Below, one piece after another: positions 1 through 8,610 of a stretch of DNA of 14,628 bases. This DNA comes from Ichthyophonus hoferi. Lineage: Eukaryota > Opisthokonta > Ichthyosporea > Ichthyophonida > Ichthyophonidae. A program made the translations under genes and the position numbers. Location: assembly GCA_002751075.1 (NCBI GenBank), contig NAOQ01000633.1, positions 27,232 through 41,859 on the forward strand, written 5' to 3'. The notes beneath the pieces were generated by a model that was not told the DNA's origin, searched no databases, and saw only the letters and a program-made list of their open reading frames with translations. Every line of letters starts with the position of its first letter. The first letter of the stretch is position 1.

Positions 1-35
1 ATAGACCCCCTCTACTTCCCTCCCGTTATATATAG

Positions 36-969
36 CCTGATGAGGCCGTCTACATGAAATTCAACATTAAATCCCCCGGCCTAGACTCTAGACCCCTCCA
101 GGCCGAGTTAGATGTCACCTATAAGTCACGATTCCAAGAGGTGATTAGCGGACTATATCTATATCTATATATAGCATGCATGTATACCATGTGCTCTCAC
201 TCCCATAGTGATAGTGGGACCTCTAGCCTCCCTAGTACTCTATACTCCATCTTGACAGCTTTCAGTTAGTCCTTGTTCCAGATTTAATATTCACTTATAA
301 AGCATGTACAACTAATATACGCATGCTATTGGCTGTATGTCATATACCATTAGTGAAAGCTAACAGATAATTGGTGCTTACAGGAGGATCTACCTGACGC
401 CTATGAACGTCTGTTGCTAGATGTTATTCGTGGTAGCCAAGGCAGTTTTGTGCGCACGTATGTATACCTGTATATCCCTGTATATCTGGTATTCTTTCTT
501 ATTGAGTTGATTGGCCTATCATTATGCACATTATCAACTACCTTTCCCGTACTAATCTGTTTTTTTAACACAGGGATGAATTGGCTGAGGCCTGGCGTAT
601 CTTCACCCCTCTCCTTCACGTGCTGGACAAGAAAGAGATTGTACCTTTGGTATGTTTGACTGATGGGTGGCTATTTGGTCTAGGGAGGGTTCATTGCAGT
701 TGGTTCAATATGTTTATTGCTTTTAGGATCTATATATATCTGCCATCCTATCTCTTCGATGACAGTTAGGTAGAAAGACAGCAGTGATTAACTAGTAGTG
801 ATGCTCAATCAGTAGGCCTTGGTCTAACCCCTATCTTCCCTTCCCCCCCTAGCCTTATCCACACAGCAGCCGTGGTCCCCAGGCTGGTGATGATCTAGCT
901 AGCGCGCAGGGCTATAGGTACCACAAGGGTACTTATCTCTGGCAAGACCCTAAGAACAACGAGAACTAA
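36..969 (+). CDS. G6PD: Glucose-6-phosphate 1-dehydrogenase, C-terminal four exons (5' part outside window)
   Basis: Exons at 36-140, 384-457, 574-649 and 853-969 (TAA) join in phase to give the last 123 residues of the cytosolic enzyme that oxidises glucose-6-phosphate to 6-phosphogluconolactone with NADP+, the entry step of the oxidative pentose phosphate pathway. Family hallmarks seen are DEAVYMK, AELDVTY, LPDAYERLLLDV, GSQGSFVR, DELAEAWRIFTPLLH, SRGPQAGDDL and the terminal GTYLWQDP. These align along the whole human C-terminus (from about Pro396 to 515). Equivalents of residues lining the structural NADP+ site are kept: the Tyr and Lys of VYMK, the Asp of ELD, and the Tyr and Trp of YRYHKGTYLW. 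Introns are 243, 116 and 203 bp with GT..AG ends. The first exon follows a pyrimidine-rich acceptor ending in AG at 34-35. Nothing looks broken. The start codon and the catalytic His/Lys region lie upstream of the window. Confidence 0.96.
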
Positions 970-1125
970 ATCTTATCCATCAAATAGATAGGTTAGGAAG
1001 TTTTTTACTGTAGCCACCCCCCTCTGGTAGGGGCTGGTTGGTGTAGTATAAATGGTTATAGTTCAATGAATTTAAAAGGGATATGCTGCGTTGTCTATAA
1101 GCCAGTACCGTCCCCTTAATATATG

Positions 1126-1165
1126 AATAAATAGGTTGGCACATCACGTTGTGTGTGTATTGTTG
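1126..1165 (+). promoter_or_regulatory. Polyadenylation signal and GT-rich downstream element of G6PD
   Basis: AATAAA at 1126-1131 lies about 160 bp after the G6PD stop codon and is followed within some 20 bases by a GT-rich run (ttgtgtgtgtattgttgc). This is the usual arrangement of an animal cleavage and polyadenylation site and implies a 3' UTR of roughly 180 nt. Confidence 0.75.
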
Positions 1166-1326
1166 CTTTTCAGCTATGTGTAAGAAGTATTCTTATCATA
1201 ATATAGAGGACCCATGTTACTTTCATTATCAAGGTATGTATGAATAATAAATATATGCTTAGATAGGGCACTACTTAACTGATATTACGGCACTGCATGT
1301 GTAAAATTTAGATAGTGTTCTGCGTC

Positions 1327-1668
1327 CTAATGGTATCTAGTAGAGTATACCAATCTGCTCCAGACATTCCAGTCCCTGGAATAGCAAGAGGTTAACTTAC
1401 TGTTAGAGCACTTATCCCATTGGGTTGTACCAGAATCTATGTCAGTTCTAGAGACTTGTCCACAGCTATCGGGATCTCCAGTTGTATATTTGACAGTAGA
1501 TAGTTTGTCTGGACCAGCGGTAATAATAATCACTTGATCGGGTCTGTATTTAAGGCACAGTTGCTGTGGTAGAGGTTCTACGGAAAGCCTATAAACCGAC
1601 TTTCTAGATAGCTGACTGTAGTAATTAAACCTCTGTTCTATCCCAAAGAAACCAATGCTTTGATTCAC
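1327..1668 (-). other. Unidentified coding-like stretch with several cysteines
   Basis: An open frame of about 113 codons ends in TAG. It can be extended some 15 codons further 5' (with SWCNFHIR) before a stop, and no convincing ATG begins it. It is noticeably less AT-rich than its flanks and its composition is protein-like: LSRKSVYRLSVEPLPQ, YRPDQVIIITAGPDKL, TTGDPDSCGQ, QWDKCSNSKLTSCY, RDWNVWSRL. The Cys and Trp pattern would suit an extracellular module, but I recognise no family. It could be a terminal exon of an unseen minus-strand gene, a decayed exon, or chance. It lies in the gap between the convergent G6PD and protease genes. Confidence 0.3.
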
Positions 1669-2229
1669 TTGGATGCGAATGTGGAAATTACACCATGAGA
1701 TTGATCAGTAAGGGGTGACGTCTTACGATGTAAATAATAACTATTGTCACTATTTAACATTAATAAATGGCTCTCTGAGTTCTGAACGAGCGAGAGGTCT
1801 AGACACTGATTATCACATGTGAGTGCTAACGGTGGATTAGACATTACAGTAACGATGTGGTTATTATGTACATATAAGTAAATTCAAAGTATTCGTGTGT
1901 TACGAGAACTTTGTGTTTTGGCGGCTCATTACCGTGTAATGTGTGAGCGGGTTCCTTTATTATTGGCTTTTGCTTTTTTAATACTCGTTTTATCGCCAGT
2001 GCTAACTTTCGAGTTAACACCGATGTTGCTCAATAACTTGAATGAAGCCAATCATAAATATTCGTATTAACTAATCCAACTCACGATATATCAAAGGGAC
2101 CAACGAGATTATCTGATCTTATCACAATACTTAAATACTATTATGTCCCTATTTAGATGAATTAACTCATTCCTCATCAATGTTAAAGTGCTCATATAGA
2201 CTATGACTGGAATCGATCTACTTATTGTA

Positions 2230-2485
2230 GAATGATATTCGATTAACTAAAATAAGACCAATAATTACATTACCATTTGTCATCAAATTAAGAAGCCAGG
2301 TATTTAAAACCTTATATAGCATAGCTTTTCTAATCTATTTCTACCTATTGATAACTTTAATAAAGTTAAGTTAATCTACCTACTTAATAGCATTTAAATG
2401 TAGAAAATTGTATCTTAGAATTTATATCTATACAATATGTTGCTTGCAATGTATTATATTGAGAGTTACGAAGTAATTATTCCAT
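2230..2485 (+). repeat. Dispersed repeat family, copy 1 (internally deleted)
   Basis: It matches the fuller copy at about 6640-7140 in the same order: attaagaagccagg, then ttatatagcatagctttt, then a jump to ctatttctacctattgat, ttaagttaatctacctactta, tgtagaaaattg, caatatgttgcttgcaatg and gagttacgaagtaattattc. Relative to the fuller copy it lacks the segment beginning tgtccctgatcc. Identity is patchy, so the copy is old. No coding capacity or clear terminal repeats were found. Confidence 0.6.
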
Positions 2486-2529
2486 CATCCGTTGAAATAG
2501 TGATCTCAACAATTAATAGTAATAATACA

Positions 2530-2593
2530 TCTACAATGGTCTACAATAGTCTATAATTATCTATAATTATCTATAATAATATAAAATAATCTG
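2530..2593. repeat. Tandem array with 10-bp period
   Basis: Six successive 10-base units stay in register: tctacaatgg, tctacaatag, tctataatta, tctataatta, tctataataa, tataaaataa, with a partial seventh (tctg). The two middle units are identical. It is a simple minisatellite in AT-rich DNA. Confidence 0.75.
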
Positions 2594-2661
2594 TAGACAA
2601 CATTAAAACACAAGAAATATTTGATTTTTAGTAATCTCCACCTGTAGGTAGAACTGGCCCC

Positions 2662-2686
2662 AAAATGAAAAAATATATTTCATTTT
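2662..2686. repeat. Perfect 9-bp hairpin
   Basis: AAAATGAAA at 2662-2670 and TTTCATTTT at 2678-2686 are exact reverse complements around a 7-base loop. No gene sits next to it, so no role is assigned. Confidence 0.6.
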
Positions 2687-2784
2687 ATTAAAAGAAGCCA
2701 TAAGAGTACAGAAATATAAAAATATGGTATATGCAATGAAAGCAATGAGGTTAGTAGATTTTAAAAAAAATAACACTTATAATT

Positions 2785-3093
2785 TCAATATAGCTTTATC
2801 TGTTGGTTATGGCTACCTAGCAAAACGCACTCCACTTTATCAGATCTGTATAGGATTCTAATGTAATTTGAAATTGACTTCCTATATTGGGCCCATGAGG
2901 TATAACCGAAAGTCAAGTCCCTATCTAAGATAGTATGAATCTCTCCTGTCTCTAGAATGGTTTTGGCAGCTTTGAAGTTGATGATAACAAACTTGCTGGG
3001 GCTTACATGTGTACGCATCTTCTTAATCTCGAAAGAATAGATGAATACATCTGAGTGTTTCTGTTCATCCATAGATTCATGGGGTATAATCAA
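2785..3093 (-). other. Unidentified coding-like open frame
   Basis: A frame of about 102 codons ends in TGA within otherwise AT-rich, stop-dense DNA. It begins at a TTG-type codon, and the first in-frame Met is eight codons in (ESMDEQKHSDV). No ATG precedes it before an upstream stop, so it is either a short protein starting at that Met or a spliced or decayed exon. The predicted protein looks ordinary and soluble: FIYSFEIKKMRTHV, SPSKFVIINFKAAKTILE, DRDLTFGYTSWAQYRKS, NYIRILYRSDKVEC. It has no signal peptide or membrane segment and I do not recognise it. It lies 3' of the protease on the same strand, about 0.7 kb beyond its stop. Confidence 0.35.
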
Positions 3094-3239
3094 TTGGATA
3101 GGTTTGAAATATTATTGAAGCAAGAAGGTTTGTTACTTTTGATCAGGTGCGAAATGATCGTATTGTTTATTTGGGTATTTTGTTGTCTCTAATCGTTACC
3201 GTGTTTAGGGCCATGAGGAATACTAGCACAGCTAGTTTT

Positions 3240-3425
3240 CTTTCATACATTTACAACTATAAAACCAAGAACGTTAAATACATATCTGGAAATAATATAC
3301 ATTACCGGTAATCTTATGTTCCTGATAGGCTCAGGTACATGTTCGCCGTAAATTGCTATTCTTCTACTGATGCCAATATTTCTAATAAAGCTATCAAGTT
3401 AATGCACCTACATATTAACTAAAGT
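3240..3425 (+). repeat. Dispersed repeat family, copy 2 (very degenerate)
   Basis: It shares with the 6640-7140 copy, in order, ttcctgataggctcaggtac (tccctgatccatttgggtac), a ctactgatgcc segment, and tctaataaagctatcaagtt followed by aatgcacctacatattaac. Matches are interrupted and imperfect, so this is an old fragment. The boundaries are approximate. Confidence 0.4.
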
Positions 3426-3494
3426 GATCATAGTAAAGTATACGTTATAATAATAATATAAAAACATAAGGGGAAAAAAAACAAGACGCGATAT

Positions 3495-3665
3495 ATCAGA
3501 TTACCACGTGAGCCCTTGATTCTGTTGCCCTTGGCATTGCGGAATTGTAGGGACCTTGAGATTGATTGAGACTGCCGACGTTGATAGAAAATCATAGCAA
3601 ACAATTGGATTATCTTATAATCACAATTCAAATTTGAAAATAATGATCTAAACAATAGAAAGTTA
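3495..3665 (-). other. Region 3' of the protease stop: alternative-frame tail and less AT-rich patch
   Basis: This is the DNA just past the end of the protease. The alternative-frame hydrophobic tail described under the protease ends at a TAA at 3663-3665. Beyond it, 3495-3585 is clearly less AT-rich than its surroundings and contains a Ser/Arg/Gln-rich reading (RRQSQSISRSLQF). It may be 3' UTR or a forgotten exon. I see no clear polyadenylation signal here; the nearest AATAAA on this strand is the complement of 3166-3171. Confidence 0.3.
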
Positions 3666-3781
3666 AACCCCCATTAACATGATCATAAGCAACAACACAC
3701 TCGCCCAAAAGCTTATCATAGAATATGGAGCTACTGCACCATTTTCCTTGGATTTTTGGGCTGCATACTGGGCTGCTAGAT

Positions 3782-6001
3782 TTAATACTTCTGATCGCAG
3801 TCCTCTACACTAGAAAATCCAACTCGAGCGTTAGCCGTGTCAAAATATACCCAGTAACCCATTAAAGCAACGTCACCAAGAATCACAGCCACCTTGCCTT
3901 TAGGACTCCTACGATATCCATTGGAATTAATTCCATAAACATACGGGTTTTGGTTTCCACGGCCTGGAGCTAAATTCGTGAAGTAAGACTGAGGAGGAAC
4001 AACTAGAGTAGCACCTGTAAGACTAATAGTGATGTTTGGCAGCTTAGCAATCTGTTGTGTTATTAATGTAATAAAATTTTAAGGTAGTGGCAGATCAAAA
4101 GGATAGAGGGAAAGGTGAAGCGCATACTTTGTTAGAATTTATTATTACATCCTGTATGATGTCAAGATCTTAAATATGACTTACAATATACATAAATGTA
4201 ATCCTATACCTCAATATCTATGAATAACATCCTATGCTATAATCCCTGAAATAGGGTCTTACAAGACATATCAAACTTTTGTTGGTCGAGAGTGGATAGA
4301 GTTTAGAGTCAGTTATAATTTATACAATGATGATGTAAACATAAAATTGAAATAGAAAAGGAGAGAAGATTTAAAATTGGCAAAATATTTACTAAATATA
4401 GATAGGGAAAGATAGTGGGAGTGTATACCTGTTCGGGAGTTGTTTGAACAACTTGAGGAACAGCTCTGCCACAACGCGCGCCTATTTGTGCGAGGAGAGG
4501 GCAGAGTATCGAGGCAAATTCATCAAGAAGCTCCCCGGGTACAATGAGATTAGTAGTACCACTATCCACAATTGTTTCCAAACCTGCAGGTAAGTAGGTG
4601 GGTAAATAGAAATAAAGTTAACTTTGTAATATACTATCCGTCATGAAAATTCAAATATAAAGGAGATTAAGGGTTATTCACGTGTGTAGCTACCTATATA
4701 TCGCATCAGATCCCTCTTATCTGGCTTAGTACAAAACACATGCCAATGCACTTTAGCAGCTTGTGGGTTGAGAGTTAGATAGTACACAGCTTCTACATTT
4801 ATTTTTTAACTTTGAATAGATATGCAATTATGCAAATATATATATATATATATATGTAAATAAAAGAATGACAACGACAATAATAATTACCTGCTGCAGA
4901 TCGCAAAGCTCTATCATTAATAGACATTGAAGTCATAGTGACTGTGTACCATGTCTTCAAAACCAGAGATGTGAACTCCATGTTTTCTATCTCTCCTCCA
5001 CCTATAATCATCTTTCCTCCCTTACCACTAGAATTGAAGCACATAGCGAGGGCATTTGGAATTTTATTATTACTTGAAAGTGTTGTCATAAACGTTTTAG
5101 GTTCTCCATTAGTAACTTTGAATATAGAAGAAAGACCGTCATATGCCAAGCCTAAAATTCCATCTACCGCGTTTTCACCTTTCCCCCACATTCCTACAGT
5201 TTGCTGATGAATATATCCGAGGTATTGATCATGAGCCTTCACACCTGCCATTGTAACATCGGCTTTGTATATATCGTACTTAGCAAACGTAAATGTTCCA
5301 GGAGTTCCATAACAATTTTTACCATCCTTGGCAGCATATGTTCCAGATTGTGACTTGGCAGATCCGCTGCCCTCAATACAGTGTCCCACAGGAGCGGTTT
5401 GTGGATCACATGTGGCTTGCCGTTCATAAGTGACACAGTTGTCACCTACCACCAACAAATCGCTAGAGCCGGTATCAGCAATTAGCTTATATTTTTTGTT
5501 GCCGATCGTTACCTGTGTACAATGATAGTGATTGTAAGAAACCGACTTGAATTGCTAAAATAATCCTCACAGTTCTGCATTAACAGCATTTAATATTTAA
5601 TTATATTGTACCTACTTATACTGATAGTGTATGGACGTAAAATGTACACAAGCACCAACTTGAAACAAAATAAAAACAAATGGGAAAAATTAAGGAAACT
5701 GAGCACGTGCAAATAGATAAAGAAAGCAAGATGATGGGAAGATCTATTTGTACAAAAGCTGTACATGTATAGCCTACAAAGGCGCATTTTGTTATTACCT
5801 ACCTCAGCAATATATGAGCGATGAACTGAACCAATACCACCTTCAAGTTCCATGTCCTCATGTTGTGTAGCTGTTGGGGTTGTAGATCGAGTGGAGACTA
5901 TGACTCGGCCTCGGCAAATTGGTTACCTTGTTGAGTGGTATTTCAATAGCCCCTTCGCCGAGCATGAGCAAGCTGGCTATCAAGGCAATTCTAGACAACA
6001 T
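3782..6001 (-). CDS. Pepsin-family (A1) aspartic protease, five exons
   Basis: Exons (complement) are 6001-5927, 5856-5803, 5512-4891, 4583-4429 and 4051-3782. They join in phase into about 391 residues, and introns of 70, 290, 307 and 377 bp have GT..AG ends. The protein opens with a signal peptide (MLSRIALIASLLMLGEGA) and a very short pro-segment (IEIPLNK...), then GGIGSVHRSYIAEVTIG. The first catalytic motif is ADTGSSDLLV (Asp about 56), a probable flap is CYGTPGTF (Tyr about 111), then VDGILGLAYDGLSS, MIIGGGE, the second catalytic motif VDSGTTNLIVP (Asp about 257), LPNITISL and the C-terminal ILGDVALMGYWVYFDTANARVGF. It is expected to cleave proteins in acidic secretory or endolysosomal compartments or outside the cell. 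A Cys-rich insert follows the first motif (CVTYERQATC...CIEG), and Asp replaces the usual Asn after DTGSS. The intron-1 acceptor is weak. A hydrophobic tail lies in another frame after the stop. The start is the only in-frame ATG before the signal peptide. Confidence 0.93.
4837..4855. repeat. (TA)n microsatellite in protease intron 3
   Basis: A run of alternating A and T, about nine dinucleotides long, lies just inside the third protease intron, about 35 bp from its donor site. Confidence 0.8.
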
Positions 6002-6107
6002 ATTTTCAAGATTAGGTTGAGTCGATAGGTAATTGTGTGTACACAATAAGATTATTTTGTAACACACTGTGTGTATTCTGAATACTTCATGTCACTTCTT
6101 TCATCAC

Positions 6108-6114
6108 TTAAATA
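6108..6114 (-). promoter_or_regulatory. Possible TATA-like box of the protease gene
   Basis: On the minus strand this reads TATTTAA, about 107 bp upstream of the protease ATG. It is the best TATA-like element in the immediate upstream region. In DNA this AT-rich such a match is common, so support is weak and no transcription start can be assigned. Confidence 0.25.
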
Positions 6115-6639
6115 CTGCAGCCAAGTATGATAGCATTTTTTTATTAATAACTACTAGTCCCAAGATCTAGATCAAATTAAGTCTATGCAAGATGATCACC
6201 CACATATTCGTATCCTACAATTCTATTGCTGCAAACAATAAAATATTTGTTCATCTTAAATGATATGTGACTAAGTTGAACAGCACTGTAAAGAGATAGG
6301 CGGAGACATAGCTTGCTTAATCTACTTGTACTGGATTCTTGGAGACTATTTCAATTTTATTTTTTCTCTCCCTTTTTTAATGTAAAAAGATAGACAATCT
6401 TTGTTATTTGTGTTATTAATTATAAATTTAAAATAATAAGCCCAAGGTTCCTGGTTATGGAACTAATATACAAAAGAATCCAAATGTATAAAGCAACCAG
6501 TCAAAGAAATTGTATACAGTCAGTCAGATAACACTAATAAGAAAACGAGTTTTTTTATTCTACCAGAGGAAACGCCAACTCAATTGAAATAATTTTCGTA
6601 TTCTATTCTCTAAATACAATCCTACATATCTTCTGCTTC
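6115..6639. other. AT-rich DNA upstream of the protease, no gene seen
   Basis: It is low-complexity, stop-dense on both strands and has no recognisable motif beyond A/T runs. It probably contains the protease upstream regulatory DNA and the unclear left edge of the dispersed repeat. Confidence 0.45.
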
Positions 6640-7140
6640 AGTAAATTGATAGAGGTTAAATTAACTGAATATAGTAGTATAAATAATAATATAATAATAT
6701 GATAATAATATAATAATCATAATATAATCATATAAGAAAAATTGAATTTCTGACTATGTCAAGAGAGGAGTGATTTAAGTTCAACAAATACAATACAGTT
6801 TAAAACCATGAAGAATGTTAACATAGATTGCTTTCTATTAAGTTTATTACAATTAAGAAGTCAAGCCATAAAAATCTTACATAGCATAACTTTTTATATA
6901 TTATATATTATATAATGTCCCTGATCCATTTGGGTACAAATTCATCAATTGTACATTGATGCACTAGCTCCACTCTATTTCTAATTATTGATCTTTCTAG
7001 TAGAGTTATTAAGTTAATATACATACTTACTAACTTACTTAGATGTAGAAAATTACATGGTTTAATAATACATATATATAATATGTTGTTTGTAATGCCC
7101 TGTGTTTTGAGTTACTGATTAAGTAGTTATTCAATTATCT
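6640..7140 (+). repeat. Dispersed repeat family, fullest copy
   Basis: It begins around cagtaaattgatagaggtt with an ATAAT-rich low-complexity block (about 6670-6735). It continues through acaattaagaagtcaagcc, cttacatagcataactttt, tgtccctgatccatttgggt, tctagtagagttattaagtt, gatgtagaaaatta and aatatgttgtttgtaatgcc, and ends near gagttactgattaagtagtt. Parts recur at about 2230-2485, 3240-3425 and 8524-8610. No terminal inverted repeats, target duplications or coding capacity could be recognised. It is likely an old non-autonomous element or a low-copy genomic repeat of unknown class. Confidence 0.6.
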
Positions 7141-8500
7141 TTTGGCACTTTGGAGCATAGCATTATAATAGGATATTAGTACAATACCATATTTTAATAA
7201 TAGTGGAATATGGGATCATATGATAGTAATATAATAGTATGCTAGTAGAAAAGTTGTTGGTATTAAAATATATTAGTATGATGAAGGGAGGAGGCGATGT
7301 AGGTGATCATCTTATATTATATTACACTTTATTATCTATTATGATACATTATAATATCTATTACTACGTGATGTTGCAACCGTCAACTCTGAAAGTACAT
7401 GTGGTACAGTCGAAAAGCTGGTGACAAGTGGATCATGAAATGATTGGTCCAATATTGGTTTTTTACTGATGTTTTGATTCAGATGAAATGATTCGTTAAA
7501 ATAGACTATGGATGAGCAATTCGAATAATGATGATTGATGAGGGCATAGGCTAAAATGCCATTTAAATAAGGACATAGAAGGAGGGAATACCAAATTAAG
7601 GGATATTTTAACATGTCCCTTTCCGTACACTAGGTACATATATCCATATATTGATACGTCCATTTGACCAATTGGGAACTTAAGATCAAGACGATCAAAC
7701 AATTTTAATGGATCTTGCTGGTTTCATGCCGATTGCATTAGCCAATAAGATCTATATGACCGTTTTTATTTCACAATAGACAAGAGTTGTGAAAGGATAA
7801 AATAATGAAACCAACCAATGAAGTTATAGATAGCGTAACGACACAATCATTATCATCAAAGCTTTACATTCCTTATTATTTGTTAACAATATCTTATACA
7901 TATTGTTGGGAATAATAAGTAGAGACAAGAGTGTTCCTGTAGCCTAGATTTCCATTTTCCCGAAAATGCGTATGTGGGAGCGGCGGGCTTTTATTAATAA
8001 TACTTTCCGCAACACCCGTTTAACGCAAATGTCAATTCATGTGAATAAGGAAATCATATTGACTATTACAATTCACAGAAGGCCACTGAGGCTCACTCTA
8101 ATTGTTTGGTCTGATGTTGTTATTTGCGCAATTACGTCATTAGTGCAAATGTCCACATTGAGGTATTGACAAAGCATCTCATTTGATTAAGAACGTCATT
8201 CAATAAACTAATATTGTTTCGATCACTTCATAATCCACCTGTTGCCAGCTAATCGGCGGAACTAAGTGTTCCATCGGAGCTAACGGTCTTGTATCACTAT
8301 ATACAGAATTACCCAAATTGTCATGTATTAGGTTTATCCTAATAGGGAAGACTGCATAATTACTAAGCTCCCTATAAAATCTTGACTATACTGGTTTGAT
8401 CATGTGCCTTCGTCTAACTTTAGTGGCTTAAGCGTTTGCTCTGTAAATAATGTACACATAAACCTACTGACGCGGGACGTCAGAAAGGGTTTTTATTTCT
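7141..8500. other. Intergenic stretch, no gene supported
   Basis: Open frames here (for example 7239-7614 on either strand and 7966-8169) have low-complexity or unremarkable translations and no splice or start context that would support them. 7960-8310 is less AT-rich, with CpG-containing motifs: ACGTCA at 8134-8139 and 8193-8198, and again at 8477-8482. It also holds an imperfect 20-bp direct repeat sharing gcaaatgtc (8021-8040 and 8141-8160). This could be cis-regulatory DNA or an old transposon remnant. Confidence 0.4.
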
Positions 8501-8523
8501 CTTTTAAATTCTGAGTTGATTGC

Positions 8524-8610
8524 ATCAGCAAATTGATAGAAGCTAAAGTTAATTGAATATAGTAATATAAATAATAATATAATAATATAAGAATAATGTA
8601 ATAATATGTT
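8524..8610 (+). repeat. Dispersed repeat family, 5' fragment
   Basis: The sequence atcagcaaattgatagaagc, then taaagttaattgaatatag, then taatataaataataatataa closely matches 6638-6705 of the fullest copy, making it the best-conserved pairwise match in the family. The similarity fades after about 8610 into flanking DNA. Confidence 0.65.

Larger units (their letters stand above)
1669..2784. other. AT-rich intergenic stretch, no gene seen
   Basis: No open frame here has protein-like content. The section 1740-2060 is somewhat less AT-rich, with scattered CpG, but carries no recognisable gene. From about 2220 onward the DNA is a degenerate copy of the dispersed repeat described separately, then a 10-bp tandem array (2530-2593) and a perfect small hairpin (2662-2686). 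Confidence 0.5.

Noticed and set aside
401-619. Minus-strand open frame across a G6PD intron
   Set aside because: It is antisense to two G6PD exons and the intron between them, and its translation matches nothing.
4938-5207. Plus-strand open frame of 89 codons
   Set aside because: It lies entirely antisense to protease exon 3, whose translation has clear A1 motifs, so it is a shadow.
7239-7702. Overlapping open frames on both strands
   Set aside because: Translations are dominated by low-complexity AT-derived residues, with no start or splice context and no motif.
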